From assembly GCA_003213155.1 (NCBI GenBank), contig QCNQ01000002.1, positions 1 through 64,000 on the forward strand: 64,000 bases of DNA, given 5' to 3'. The translations under genes and the position numbers were made by a program. Origin of the DNA: Pelagibacteraceae bacterium AG-426-G02 (lineage in GTDB: Bacteria > Pseudomonadota > Alphaproteobacteria > Pelagibacterales > Pelagibacteraceae). This document shows, in pieces, positions 7,995-16,311 of the stretch (position 1 is the stretch's first letter; every line of letters starts with the position of its first letter). Under the pieces are notes generated by a model that did no database searches, was not told the origin of the DNA, and saw only the letters and a list, made by a program, of their open reading frames with translations.

Positions 7995-8647
7995 TGAATG
8001 AAATTCAAAGAGCTAAGATAATCTCACAAATTTTAAACAAAACTTACCCAAAAATATATGTTCCTCTTAAAAGTAGAAATGTTTTTACACTTTTAATTTC
8101 GGTTCTTCTTTCTGCACAATGTACTGACGTAAATGTAAACAATGTAACTAAAAATATCTATCCAAAATTTTATAAACCTGAACACTTTGTTAAATTAGGA
8201 AGAAAAAAAATTGAAAAATTAATTCAAAAAATTGGTATTTTCAGAATTAAGGCGAAAAGCATTTTTAATTTATCGAAAATACTAATCGAAAAATATAACG
8301 GCAAAGTACCAAAAACCTTTGAGGAATTAGAGAACCTTCCTGGTGTTGGTCATAAAACAGCTGGGGTTGTGATGTCTCAGGGCTTTGGATATCCCGCTTT
8401 TCCAATAGATACTCATATACATAGATTGGCTCAAAGATGGGGTTTAACAAGCGGAAAAAATGTTGTTCAAACAGAGAAAGATTTAAAACGACTTTTTCCA
8501 AAAAAAAATTGGAACAAACTCCACCTTCAAATCATATATTATGGAAGGGAATATTGTAAAGCAAGAGAGTGTTATGGTGTGACTTGTAAAATTTGTACCA
8601 CTTGTTATCCTAAAAGAAAAAAACCTGTAAAAACTAAAAAAGCTTAA
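7994..8647 (+). CDS. nth: endonuclease III (DNA glycosylase/AP lyase)
   Basis: Base-excision repair enzyme that removes oxidised pyrimidines and nicks the resulting abasic site. The helix-hairpin-helix reads LPGVGHKTAG with catalytic Lys121, and the catalytic Asp is D139 in PIDTHIHR. Both match the E. coli enzyme. The length of 217 residues is normal. The C-terminal iron-sulfur region is odd: cysteines fall at residues 188, 193, 198, 201 and 204, not in the canonical C-X6-C-X2-C-X5-C pattern, so cluster ligation is uncertain although a cluster is still plausible. A Lys-rich tail follows. The gene is translationally coupled to dapB and lies one base before the next kinase gene. Confidence 0.95.
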   Translation: MNEIQRAKIISQILNKTYPKIYVPLKSRNVFTLLISVLLSAQCTDVNVNNVTKNIYPKFYKPEHFVKLGRKKIEKLIQKIGIFRIKAKSIFNLSKILIEKYNGKVPKTFEELENLPGVGHKTAGVVMSQGFGYPAFPIDTHIHRLAQRWGLTSGKNVVQTEKDLKRLFPKKNWNKLHLQIIYYGREYCKARECYGVTCKICTTCYPKRKKPVKTKKA

Positions 8648-8648
8648 T

Positions 8649-9578
8649 ATGAAAATTCTCGGCATTGGCAATGCAATTATCGATGTTATTTGTAAAGTAG
8701 AAGAAAGTTTTATTACTAAAAATAATCTAACAAAAGGCACGATGAAATTAATTTTTGATGATACAGAATTCAAAAAAATTTTAGCAAATCTTAGAATTGA
8801 AAAAACTGTTTCAGGAGGTTCAGTTGCCAATTCAATAGTAGGATTATCTCAACTTAAAAATGATGTTGGATTTATAGGAAAAATATCTCATGATGATTTT
8901 GGCAAAAAATACGAAGACGGATTAAAAGAAGAAAATGTAAAATATTTTTACGAAAAGAAGAGAGAAAATCTTCCAACGGGAACATGTCTTATTTTAATAA
9001 CCCCAGATTCTGAGAGAACTATGTGTACTTTTTTAGGTATCGCAGGAAAAATAAATGAGAATGATTTGGATGAAAATATTATTAAAAAAAGTGAATTAAT
9101 TTTTTTAGAAGGCTATTTATGGGATGAGGGAGAACCGAAAAAAGCGTTTGAAAAAGCAATAAAAAATTCAAATAAAGTCGCAATGTCATTATCAGATCTT
9201 TTTTGTGTACAAAGACATAAACAAAATTTTTTTAAATTAGTAAAAGAACAATTAGATTTAACTTTTGCGAATGAAAATGAAATCATGACATTAATCAACA
9301 CTAAAAATTTTAACGATGTAATTACTTTTGCAAAAGAAATTAAAAAACATATTGTAATTACTCGAGGAAACAAAGGAGCAATATCAATTTTTGGAGATAA
9401 GATAGTTGAGGTTAATGCTTATAAAAATCTCTCAATTAAAGATTTGACTGGTGCAGGAGATCTTTTTGCAGCTGGTTATTTACATGGTTTTGTAAACGAA
9501 TTTTCTACTGAACAATGTCTAGAAAAGGGAACGGAATTGTCGTCAAAAGTAATTCAACAAATTGGCGCAAGACTTTAA
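8649..9578 (+). CDS. PfkB-family sugar or nucleoside kinase
   Basis: A 309-residue ribokinase/PfkB fold enzyme that transfers phosphate from ATP to a sugar or nucleoside hydroxyl. It opens with ILGIGNAIIDVICKVEE, carries the substrate-lid region with SGGSVANSIVGLSQL, the GKISHDDFGKKY motif, and the C-terminal PfkB signature LTGAGDLFAAGYLHG that holds the catalytic Asp and the anion hole. The N-terminal pattern is closest to the adenosine-kinase-like subgroup common in alphaproteobacteria, but the substrate cannot be fixed by eye. It is the last plus-strand gene before a convergent pair; its stop overlaps the end of the ArfA-like reading frame on the other strand by four bases. Confidence 0.9.
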   Translation: MKILGIGNAIIDVICKVEESFITKNNLTKGTMKLIFDDTEFKKILANLRIEKTVSGGSVANSIVGLSQLKNDVGFIGKISHDDFGKKYEDGLKEENVKYFYEKKRENLPTGTCLILITPDSERTMCTFLGIAGKINENDLDENIIKKSELIFLEGYLWDEGEPKKAFEKAIKNSNKVAMSLSDLFCVQRHKQNFFKLVKEQLDLTFANENEIMTLINTKNFNDVITFAKEIKKHIVITRGNKGAISIFGDKIVEVNAYKNLSIKDLTGAGDLFAAGYLHGFVNEFSTEQCLEKGTELSSKVIQQIGARL

Positions 9579-9700
9579 CGCTTTTTCCTCTTAAAACTTC
9601 CTTTGCCTTTTTTTGGCTTAATTACTCTAGGCTTATACTTTCTGGAAAAAAGTTCTTTTGCAAATTTATTTTTTTTTATTAATTTCGTAGCCATTATCAT
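9575..9700 (-). CDS. short ArfA-like alternative ribosome-rescue factor (candidate)
   Basis: A 41-residue, strongly basic frame fills the gap between the PfkB kinase and the winged-helix gene. It starts at Met 9700 or, more likely, at Met 9694 (MATKLIKK) and ends with VIKPKKGKGSFKRKKR. ArfA proteins carry a conserved KKGKGSYxRK segment that enters the empty mRNA channel of stalled ribosomes and a preceding helix that helps recruit RF2. The helix-like KFAKELFSRKYKPRV before KKGKGSF fits that layout. The start overlaps the end of the winged-helix gene in another frame by about 30 bases, suggesting coupled translation. The product is shorter than E. coli ArfA and lacks its long C-terminal tail. 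The assignment rests on the motif alone. Confidence 0.6.
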   Translation of the reverse strand: MIMATKLIKKNKFAKELFSRKYKPRVIKPKKGKGSFKRKKR

Positions 9701-10232
9701 TGCTTATAATGAAATAATCATCTTTAAAAACTTTTAGGATTTTTTTTCTCAATCTGTAAATATGTGTTTCGACAGTATGAGTTTCTACCTGGGATTGGTA
9801 TCCCCAAACCTTCGATTGTAATTCTTGAATTCCCACCGGTTTGTTGGCTTTGAAAAGATATATTATTGAACCAATCTCCTTTTCTGTTAGCTTGAGTTTA
9901 TTATCTTTTAAAAACATTTCTCGTGCATTAATATTGAAATTATAATTTCCAATTAAGATTTCAGATTGCTCTTGAAAATTCTTTTTTATAAATTCAATAT
10001 TAATTCTTTCCAATAATTTAAAAATTGAGGTAGGAAATTTATCAAAAATTATTTGGTTATTTAAACCAGGTATTTCTTTTTTAGTTAGAACTAAAGTATT
10101 TGATTTTAAACTCTGATTAGATAATTGATCTTGGTCGGTTTTTTCAACATTAAAATTTATATCTTTGTTAATTTCCACAAAAATATTATATAATTCATCA
10201 AGCTCATAAATCACGAGATTATGATTATTCAT
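9666..10232 (-). CDS. OmpR-type winged-helix DNA-binding protein, orphan
   Basis: A likely transcription regulator of 188 residues. The C-terminal half (about residues 100-188) is an OmpR/PhoB-type winged helix: LTEKEIGSIIYLFKANKPVG, then ELQSKVWGY, the recognition-helix stretch THTVETHIYRLRKKI, and the wing IISNDNGYEI. The N-terminal half does not show the acidic pocket and phospho-acceptor Asp of a normal receiver domain, so it is probably not driven by a histidine kinase in the usual way. No kinase gene is adjacent. It is divergent from the L,D-transpeptidase gene with a gap of only 13 bases, and its end overlaps the ArfA-like frame. Targets are unknown. Confidence 0.85.
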   Translation of the reverse strand: MNNHNLVIYELDELYNIFVEINKDINFNVEKTDQDQLSNQSLKSNTLVLTKKEIPGLNNQIIFDKFPTSIFKLLERINIEFIKKNFQEQSEILIGNYNFNINAREMFLKDNKLKLTEKEIGSIIYLFKANKPVGIQELQSKVWGYQSQVETHTVETHIYRLRKKILKVFKDDYFIISNDNGYEINKKK

Positions 10233-10245
10233 ATAACATAACCAT

Positions 10246-10740
10246 ATGATAATTTACTTAAAAAATAAACATACACTTCTAATTGACGATTTTCATTTCA
10301 AATGCTGTATTGGAAAAAATGGTTTAAGTAAAAAAAAAATTGAAGGTGATAAAAAAACACCAATGGGACGTTTTTCAATTGAACATCTCTATTACAGGTC
10401 AGATAGAGTCAAAAATTTTTCAACTAAACTTAAGTGTATAGAAATCAAAAAAGATATGGGTTGGTGTGATGACCCATCAGATCAAAAAAATTATAATAAA
10501 CTCATATCTATCAAAAAAACAATCAAATGTGAGAAGCTTCATAGAAAAGATCATAAGTACGATTTAATAATCCCAATAAAATACAATTATCCAAAACCCA
10601 CTAAGTTCAGAGGAAGCTGCATCTTTATTCACTTAACAAATAATTATAAACCTACCGCAGGATGTATAGCCATACAAAAGAAAGATTTTTTGATAATGTT
10701 AAAATTAATAGACAAAAAAACAAAAATTCAAATCAACTAA
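10246..10740 (+). CDS. L,D-transpeptidase (YkuD) family protein
   Basis: A YkuD-fold protein of 164 residues. The catalytic region shows CIFIHLTNNYKPTAGCIAI, with His129 and nucleophilic Cys140 in the conserved order H-X10-C and the GC pair of the family. An upstream PMGRF segment (KKTPMGRFSIEHLYYR) is also typical. Such enzymes form or remodel 3-3 peptide crosslinks or attach proteins in the periplasm. No signal peptide is visible at this start, which is common for the short alphaproteobacterial members. It lies 13 bases from the divergent winged-helix gene and its stop overlaps the end of the convergent YggS gene by four bases. Confidence 0.88.
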   Translation: MIIYLKNKHTLLIDDFHFKCCIGKNGLSKKKIEGDKKTPMGRFSIEHLYYRSDRVKNFSTKLKCIEIKKDMGWCDDPSDQKNYNKLISIKKTIKCEKLHRKDHKYDLIIPIKYNYPKPTKFRGSCIFIHLTNNYKPTAGCIAIQKKDFLIMLKLIDKKTKIQIN

Positions 10741-11396
10741 CCTCTCGCTCCAAAAATATCAGAGCCAATTCTTACATATGTAGCAGAATTTTTAATTGCG
10801 TCTAAATAATCAGAGGACATTCCCATGCTAAGTTCACTTAAATTTAAATCTTCATTTAAAATACTCATTTCTTTAAAGAAAATATCTGAAGGTTTTTCTA
10901 ATGGTGGGATACACATTAACCCAACCACATTCAAATTAAGAAATTTACAATATTTATATAAATCAGACACCAAGGATTTGTTTATTCCAGATTTTTGCTG
11001 TTCATCTCCAATATTTACTTGAATAAATATTTTTAATTCTCTCTTTTGTTTTTGTTGTTCATCAGATATTTTTTTTGCAAGTTTTTCACTATCTACTGAA
11101 TGAATAAAATCAAATAATTTTACAGCTGACTTAACTTTGTTTGTTTGCAAGCCCCCTATTAAATGTAATTTAATATTTTTATTATTTGACTTTACATCAC
11201 TCCATTTTTCTACTGCCTCTTGTACTTTATTTTCTCCAAAATCCAGATGACCATGATCTATTAAGGGTGATATCTTATCCATTCCAAAAGTCTTTGATAC
11301 TGCAATAATTTTTGGTACTTTATTGATTGTGAGAGTATCTAAACTTAAGTCAATTTTTTTTTGGATATCTATTAAATTTTGAATAGTTTTATGCAT
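10737..11396 (-). CDS. YggS/PLPBP family pyridoxal-phosphate homeostasis protein
   Basis: A 219-residue alanine-racemase-fold protein that binds PLP and buffers vitamin B6 and amino-acid pools without a known catalytic reaction. The PLP lysine is Lys35 in IIAVSKTFG; other family marks are DFGENKVQEAVEKW, LHLIGGLQTNKVK, QVNIGDEQQKSGI, GLMCIPP, LSMGMSSDYLDAI and the C-terminal YVRIGSDIFGARG. It runs convergent to the L,D-transpeptidase and divergent from the ThiE-like gene. Its ATG and the ATG of the ThiE-like frame share the palindrome ATGCAT, so no intergenic DNA separates the two coding regions. Confidence 0.95.
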   Translation of the reverse strand: MHKTIQNLIDIQKKIDLSLDTLTINKVPKIIAVSKTFGMDKISPLIDHGHLDFGENKVQEAVEKWSDVKSNNKNIKLHLIGGLQTNKVKSAVKLFDFIHSVDSEKLAKKISDEQQKQKRELKIFIQVNIGDEQQKSGINKSLVSDLYKYCKFLNLNVVGLMCIPPLEKPSDIFFKEMSILNEDLNLSELSMGMSSDYLDAIKNSATYVRIGSDIFGARG

Positions 11397-11924
11397 GTTA
11401 AGTTACTAAAAAAATATTACTTTATAAATTCTTATGATACAAATATTATCAACAAACAAGATAAAACGACTACGTTTATATATAGAGATTATAAAACATC
11501 AAAGTTCGATATAAATAAAATTTTAAAACTTAAAACTTATCTCAAAAAAAGAGGTAATAAGTTTTTATTAGCAAATAATTTCAAAATGGCTCTGAAATAC
11601 AAATTAGATGGTGTTTATTTACCATCTTTTAATAATAAATTTGACCATTTGAATTATTCAACTTACTCAAATTTTACTATTTTAGGGTCTGCACATAACT
11701 TAAAAGAAATAAAAATAAAAGAAACTCAAAGAGTCCAAAGCATATTTATTTCATCACTTTTTAAAAAAAATAATAATTTCCTAGGAATAAATAAATTTAA
11801 ACTAATCTCTAGCTATTCAAAGAAAAATATTGTTGCTTTAGGGGGAATATCAAAAAAAAATATTAAAAAGCTAAGATTGCTTAATATTTCAGGTTTTGCA
11901 GGAATTTCTTTTTTTGAGGAATAA
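11391..11924 (+). CDS. thiamine-phosphate synthase (ThiE/TenI)-like protein
   Basis: A shortened, divergent member of the ThiE/TenI barrel family, 177 residues from the ATG at 11391. An upstream TTG at 11379 keeps the frame but would overlap the YggS gene further, so the ATG is preferred. Family traces are LANNFKMALKYKLDGVYLPS (the DGVHLP region), ILGSAHNLKEI (GxSxH region), FISSLFKK and IVALGGISKKNI. Several pyrophosphate-binding positions of true ThiE are not clear, and the N-terminus is cut short. It may be a degenerate enzyme or a different TenI-like activity. It ends about 40 bases before the bidirectional terminator shared with the porin gene. Confidence 0.75.
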   Translation: MHVKLLKKYYFINSYDTNIINKQDKTTTFIYRDYKTSKFDINKILKLKTYLKKRGNKFLLANNFKMALKYKLDGVYLPSFNNKFDHLNYSTYSNFTILGSAHNLKEIKIKETQRVQSIFISSLFKKNNNFLGINKFKLISSYSKKNIVALGGISKKNIKKLRLLNISGFAGISFFEE

Positions 11925-11965
11925 TATTTATCTAAATTTTTTTATTTCAGTAAATATTATAGATA

Positions 11966-11996
11966 AAAAAAAGGCCCCTTCAAAGGGGCCCTTTTT
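11966..11996. terminator. bidirectional Rho-independent terminator
   Basis: A strong hairpin with GGCCCC at 11973-11978 and GGGGCC at 11985-11990 around a six-base loop, flanked by an A-run on the left and a T-run (CTTTTT) on the right. It lies between the convergent ThiE-like and porin genes and can end transcription from both sides. Such a GC-rich stem stands out sharply in this AT-rich sequence and fits a highly expressed porin. Confidence 0.88.
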
Positions 11997-12016
11997 AAAT
12001 TTATTTTCTAATAAAA

Positions 12017-12979
12017 TTAGAATGCAAATGTTACGCTGAACTCATAACCTTCTCTGTCTGTCGCAGCAGCTCCAGCCATATTATCAGATGTATTCATTGC
12101 ACCACCAATTGTCATAGAACCTGAAGTGAATGACGCACCGATAGTAGCCGACTCTTGGTCTGATAAAGACGCACCAGATTCAAATTCAACCTCATGGTAG
12201 TTATAACCAATAGTTAAATCATCATTTACTGCATATGTAACACCATAAGCAATTGATTCTTGGTCAGAGTTTGCAGTAGTGTCATCTAAGTCAGATGATT
12301 GAACACCGACTGTGAATCCACCCATTGCATACGTAGCATACATAGTAGTCTCTTCTTGCTCTCTACTTGAAGCAGTTGCAATTGTATGATCTGCAGAAGC
12401 AAAACCAAGTCTTAAGCCTTCGACCATTTCTGGGTTTATATCAACCGCGAAGTCCATATAAGACTCAGCAGCATCACTTACGTGATTTACATAGTACACT
12501 TTAAAAGTAGCACCACCAACATTTGGAGATGTGTAGATAAACGCGTTATCTGTTCCACCACCATTAATTACTGTTGGAGTTCCACCAGTTGTAGTACCAT
12601 TAGTATCAATGATATCCCACGCTTCTTCGTAAGCATTTGGAGTTACGTCATCTACTGCACCAAACGCTGATGAAGCACCATGACCATCAAATGCTAAAGT
12701 TCCAAAGTCACCAGAAAGTGTAATGCTGTAATCATCTAATGCACCACCATCTATTTCGTGAGCTAAAGTGATAGACATACCATTGTCCAATTCACCACTT
12801 GCACTGAAATTTAAACTATCACCCATAGTAAAGCCGTTTCCATTACTACCGAACTCTCTGTTAGCATCACTAAATGTGATAGCAGCTGAACCACTTACTG
12901 ACATGTCAGCAGCATTAACAGAAAAAGTCGCTAGAGAACCAGCTAAAGCTGATAGTCCGATTTTTCTTAAATTGTTCAT
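12017..12979 (-). CDS. major outer-membrane porin
   Basis: A 320-residue porin of the alphaproteobacterial general-porin type, forming a beta-barrel in the outer membrane for diffusion of small solutes. It has a signal peptide (MNNLRKIGLSALAGSLATFS...) with probable cleavage after Ala23, then alternating polar and aromatic beta strands such as MSVSGSAAITFSDA, FSASGELDNGMSITLAHEID and ISVTFAF-like ends. The C-terminus is YEFSVTFAF with the terminal Phe needed for barrel assembly. The body is acidic and Gly/Ser/Thr/Ala-rich. The codon choice is visibly less AT-rich than its neighbours, the upstream AAGGAG site is strong, and a strong terminator follows. All three point to high expression. Confidence 0.93.
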   Translation of the reverse strand: MNNLRKIGLSALAGSLATFSVNAADMSVSGSAAITFSDANREFGSNGNGFTMGDSLNFSASGELDNGMSITLAHEIDGGALDDYSITLSGDFGTLAFDGHGASSAFGAVDDVTPNAYEEAWDIIDTNGTTTGGTPTVINGGGTDNAFIYTSPNVGGATFKVYYVNHVSDAAESYMDFAVDINPEMVEGLRLGFASADHTIATASSREQEETTMYATYAMGGFTVGVQSSDLDDTTANSDQESIAYGVTYAVNDDLTIGYNYHEVEFESGASLSDQESATIGASFTSGSMTIGGAMNTSDNMAGAAATDREGYEFSVTFAF

Positions 12980-12984
12980 ATTAA

Positions 12985-12992
12985 TTACTCCT
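12985..12992 (-). promoter_or_regulatory. strong ribosome-binding site of the porin gene
   Basis: On the minus strand the sequence AAAGGAGTAATTAAT precedes the porin ATG. It contains AGGAG at a normal distance of about eight bases. Most other genes in the window have weak or no visible site, so this one is unusual and supports the chosen start and high expression. Confidence 0.75.
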
Positions 12993-13088
12993 TTTGTTGT
13001 TTAATTATTAATAATAAACATCGCCAAAATATCATTTTTTATCTTAAAAACCCCATATTCGCTGTATTTTGCACAAATTTTTATCGAT

Positions 13089-13106
13089 TGTTGCATTTTT
13101 ACAACA
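13089..13106. promoter_or_regulatory. inverted repeat upstream of the porin, possible operator
   Basis: The arms TGTTG (13089-13093) and CAACA (13102-13106) surround an eight-base T-rich spacer in the 201-base gap between the divergent porin and DUF3576 genes. It could be a regulator site or a chance match. No convincing -35/-10 pair for the porin was found in this gap. Confidence 0.25.
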
Positions 13107-13155
13107 CCTATTTTAGTAAAACTTTCCTATAACACTGATTTAGATATATATTTAT

Positions 13156-13161
13156 TATAAT
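13156..13161 (+). promoter_or_regulatory. candidate -10 element (TATAAT) before the DUF3576 gene
   Basis: A perfect TATAAT lies 20 bases before the ATG of the DUF3576 gene in the porin-divergent intergenic region. No good -35 hexamer is visible at the right distance, and AT-rich DNA gives such matches by chance, so the call is tentative. Confidence 0.3.
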
Positions 13162-13180
13162 TTCACTTTAAAAACTCTAA

Positions 13181-13750
13181 ATGCTTATTAACAAAAAATT
13201 CTCCATATTAATCATATTAATTTTTACTTTAACTTCTTGTGCTAAAGAAGGTTTCTTTAAACCTGGCGATGCTAGAAAAATTTCACCAGATCCAAGAGAA
13301 AGAGTAAAAAAAAATATTGAAGAGGGAAAAGGATTCAGATTAAGTAATGCAATTGGTGGAGGAAAAGGTACTACTTTTGAATTTGCTAGTTCGAACGAAT
13401 TGTGGAGAGCATCTCTTGATGTTTTAGATTTTATGCCTTTAACATCAGCAAACTATAGTGGCGGAATTATAATTACTGATTGGTATTCTGAACAAGGTAA
13501 TACAAATGAGTCTATTAAAATTACAATTAAATTTTTAAGCAATGAAATAAGGTCAGATGCTATAAATGTGGATATTTTTTACAAAAAATGCATTGCTGAA
13601 AATAATTGTAAAATAAACAAACAAGATGGACAGTTAAAAAAAGAAATCACAAAACAAATACTTGCTAAAGCGGCAGTTTATAAAAAAACAACAAAAGATA
13701 AAGATTTCAAACCTTATAAAATGACGACACCAGATAACAAACGCGAATAG
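13181..13750 (+). CDS. DUF3576 family lipoprotein
   Basis: A 189-residue predicted outer-membrane or periplasmic lipoprotein. The signal peptide ends in the lipobox LTSC with the lipidated Cys at residue 20. The body shows the DUF3576 pattern: NAIGGGKGTTFEFASSNELW, RASLDVLDFMPLTSANYSGG, IITDWYS and KITIKFLSNEIRSDAI. In alphaproteobacteria this family sits next to leuS, lptE and holA, as here, which hints at a role in envelope assembly, but no activity is known to me. The Lys-rich C-terminus is likely disordered. It lies 26 bases before leuS and is probably cotranscribed. Confidence 0.88.
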   Translation: MLINKKFSILIILIFTLTSCAKEGFFKPGDARKISPDPRERVKKNIEEGKGFRLSNAIGGGKGTTFEFASSNELWRASLDVLDFMPLTSANYSGGIIITDWYSEQGNTNESIKITIKFLSNEIRSDAINVDIFYKKCIAENNCKINKQDGQLKKEITKQILAKAAVYKKTTKDKDFKPYKMTTPDNKRE

Positions 13751-13776
13751 TTTCTAAAGATTGATCATAAATTGAA

Positions 13777-16311
13777 ATGAACAGATACAATTTTAAATCG
13801 ATAGAAACAAAATGGCAAAATTATTGGGAAAAAAATAAAAGTTTCAAAGTCAAAACAGACCCTTCAAAAAAAAAATTTTATTGTCTAGAAATGTTTCCTT
13901 ACCCCTCAGGAAAAATTCATATGGGACATGTCAGAAATTATACCATCGGAGATGTTCTTGCTCGTTATAAATCTCTTCAGGGATATAATGTTTTGCATCC
14001 AATGGGATGGGACTCATTTGGAATGCCAGCTGAAAATGCAGCAAAACAGAATAATTTAGATCCAAAAAAATGGACTGAAATAAATATCACTAACATGAAG
14101 ACCCAACTAAAAAAACTGGGTTTATCGATTGATTGGGATAGAGAAATTTCAACTTGCAGCAAAGAATATTATAAACATCAACAAGCTTTTTTTTTAGAAT
14201 TGTTTGAAAAAAAGCTTGTTTATAGAAAAGAAAATTATGTAAATTGGGATCCGGTAGATGAAACTGTTCTTGCAAATGAACAGGTTATTGATGGTAGAGG
14301 TTGGCGATCTGGAGCTATTGTTGAGAGAAAAAAATTAAGCCAGTGGTTTTTCAATATATCTAAATTTTCGCAACAATTATTAGATGGTCTTGAAAGATTA
14401 AATACTTGGCCAAACAAAGTAAAAACAATGCAAAAAAATTGGATTGGAAAATCATTTGGATGCGAAATTGATTTTAAAATTCAGGGGGAGTTGCCAATTA
14501 AAAATATTAAATGTTTTACAACAAGACCTGATACTCTTTTTGGATTTTCCTTTTTGGCATTATCAGTAGACCATGAAGTTTCTGAATTCTTTAAAGATAA
14601 TAAGGATTTTATCAATTTTAAAGAGGAGTGCTCTAAAACTGGTACTACTGAAGAGGCAATAGCAGTTGGGGAGAAAATTGGGTTTAAAACAAATCTTTTA
14701 GCTGTGAATCCCCTAAATCCAAAACAAAAGGTGCCAGTATATTTTGCCAACTTTGTTTTGATGGATTATGGATTTGGAGCTGTTTTTGGTTGCCCGGCAC
14801 ATGACCAAAGAGATTTCGACTTTGCAAAAAAATATGATCTTAAGATAAAAACTGTTGTTCGTCCTAATGACGAAAATGAAAATTTTGAGGTACGAGATGA
14901 AGCTTATCCTGGCTCCGGCGTGATGATTAATTCTGAATTTCTAAATGATCTTAAAGCACCAGATGACTCAATTATTGAGACGATTAAAATTTTAGAACAA
15001 AGAAAATTAGGTAAAAAACAAATTAACTTTAGATTAAAAGACTGGGGTGTATCTAGACAAAGGTATTGGGGGTGCCCAATTCCAATGGCATATGATGATC
15101 AAGGAAAAGTTTATCCAATACCTAAATCAATGTTACCGGTGGAACTTCCAGAAAATATAGACCTTAATGTCAAAGGAAATCCACTTGATAATCAGAAAAA
15201 TTGGAGAGAAATTATTTTAGAGGGAAAAAAATTAACAAGAGAGACTGATACATTGGATACGTTTGTCTGTTCATCATGGTATTATCTTAGATTCTGCTCT
15301 CCAACAGAAACAAAATATGGATTTAAAAAGGAAGATATTAATTACTGGATGCCGGTAGATCAATATATTGGTGGTGTTGAACATGCGATCTTACATTTAC
15401 TTTATTCGAGATTTTTTATGCATGCATTATCGTATGATGATAAAGATTTTAATATATTAGAACCATTTAATGGTCTATTTACACAAGGAATGGTTTGCCA
15501 TGAAACCTATAAAGATCCTGATAATAACTGGGTAAGTCCTGACGAAATTGAGAATATTGATGGAAAAAAATATCTGAAAAAAGATAAATCTAAATTAATT
15601 TCAGTTGGTCCATCAGAGTCAATGTCAAAATCAAAAAAGAATACAATTGATCCAGAAAATATTATCAATAACTATGGAGCCGACGCAGCAAGGTTATTTA
15701 TATTATCAGATAGTCCTCCTGAGAAAGATATCCAATGGTCAGAGGAGGGGATTGCCTCATCATATAAATTCATCCAGAAACTTTGGAATTTAAATAAAAA
15801 AATTATTGATGAAATTAACAAGGATCATAATAAAGATGATGATGATGAAATAAAAAAATATACCAACAAATACTTGAAAAAAATTCACGATAATCTTGAG
15901 AGTTTTAGTTATAATAAAATCGTTGCAAACTTGTACGAAATGTATTCTTTCTTAAATAAACAAATAGAAAAACCTTATACCAAACACACAATTTTTGAAA
16001 ATTATCAAAAAATCTTAATTACGATGACACCAGTTGTTCCGCATTTTGCTAATGAATGTCTCAGTACCATTCAAGCTAAAAACTTTAAATGGCCAGAATA
16101 TGATAAATCAATGTTGAAAGAAGAAATTGTAAATATTGTAATACAAATTAATGGAAGGAAAAGAGGTCTAATTCAATCAAAACCAGACATTACTGAAGAA
16201 AAACTCTTTGAAATTATTAAGAATGATGAGAAAATAATCAAATATTTAGATCAAAAAAATATAAAAAAGAAAATTTATATAAAGGATAAACTTTTAAATA
16301 TAATTATTTAA
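13777..16311 (+). CDS. leuS: leucyl-tRNA synthetase
   Basis: Class I synthetase that charges tRNA-Leu with leucine. At 844 residues it is a full-length bacterial enzyme. The HIGH-type motif is seen as [19 protein letters not shown] (around residues 41-59) and KMSKS as [15 protein letters not shown] (around 615). The editing (CP1) domain contains the TRPDTLFG threonine-rich loop and [17 protein letters not shown] region ([16 protein letters not shown]) that hydrolyse mischarged tRNA. The C-terminal anticodon-binding domain is present. The next gene, lptE, starts directly after the stop, giving the conserved leuS-lptE-holA order. Confidence 0.98.
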   Translation: MNRYNFKSIETKWQNYWEKNKSFKVKTDPSKKKFYCLEMFPYPSGKIHMGHVRNYTIGDVLARYKSLQGYNVLHPMGWDSFGMPAENAAKQNNLDPKKWTEINITNMKTQLKKLGLSIDWDREISTCSKEYYKHQQAFFLELFEKKLVYRKENYVNWDPVDETVLANEQVIDGRGWRSGAIVERKKLSQWFFNISKFSQQLLDGLERLNTWPNKVKTMQKNWIGKSFGCEIDFKIQGELPIKNIKCFTTRPDTLFGFSFLALSVDHEVSEFFKDNKDFINFKEECSKTGTTEEAIAVGEKIGFKTNLLAVNPLNPKQKVPVYFANFVLMDYGFGAVFGCPAHDQRDFDFAKKYDLKIKTVVRPNDENENFEVRDEAYPGSGVMINSEFLNDLKAPDDSIIETIKILEQRKLGKKQINFRLKDWGVSRQRYWGCPIPMAYDDQGKVYPIPKSMLPVELPENIDLNVKGNPLDNQKNWREIILEGKKLTRETDTLDTFVCSSWYYLRFCSPTETKYGFKKEDINYWMPVDQYIGGVEHAILHLLYSRFFMHALSYDDKDFNILEPFNGLFTQGMVCHETYKDPDNNWVSPDEIENIDGKKYLKKDKSKLISVGPSESMSKSKKNTIDPENIINNYGADAARLFILSDSPPEKDIQWSEEGIASSYKFIQKLWNLNKKIIDEINKDHNKDDDDEIKKYTNKYLKKIHDNLESFSYNKIVANLYEMYSFLNKQIEKPYTKHTIFENYQKILITMTPVVPHFANECLSTIQAKNFKWPEYDKSMLKEEIVNIVIQINGRKRGLIQSKPDITEEKLFEIIKNDEKIIKYLDQKNIKKKIYIKDKLLNIII

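Noticed and set aside
9664..9690. Possible slippage site joining the winged-helix and ArfA-like frames at the A-run
   Set aside because: An A-run near the stop codon could allow frameshifting, but such runs are common here and the ArfA-like frame has its own Met starts, so fusion is not needed to explain it.
12482..13004. Plus-strand open frames antisense to the porin gene
   Set aside because: They mirror the porin coding sequence and carry no recognisable domain. The porin has signal peptide, barrel pattern and terminal Phe.
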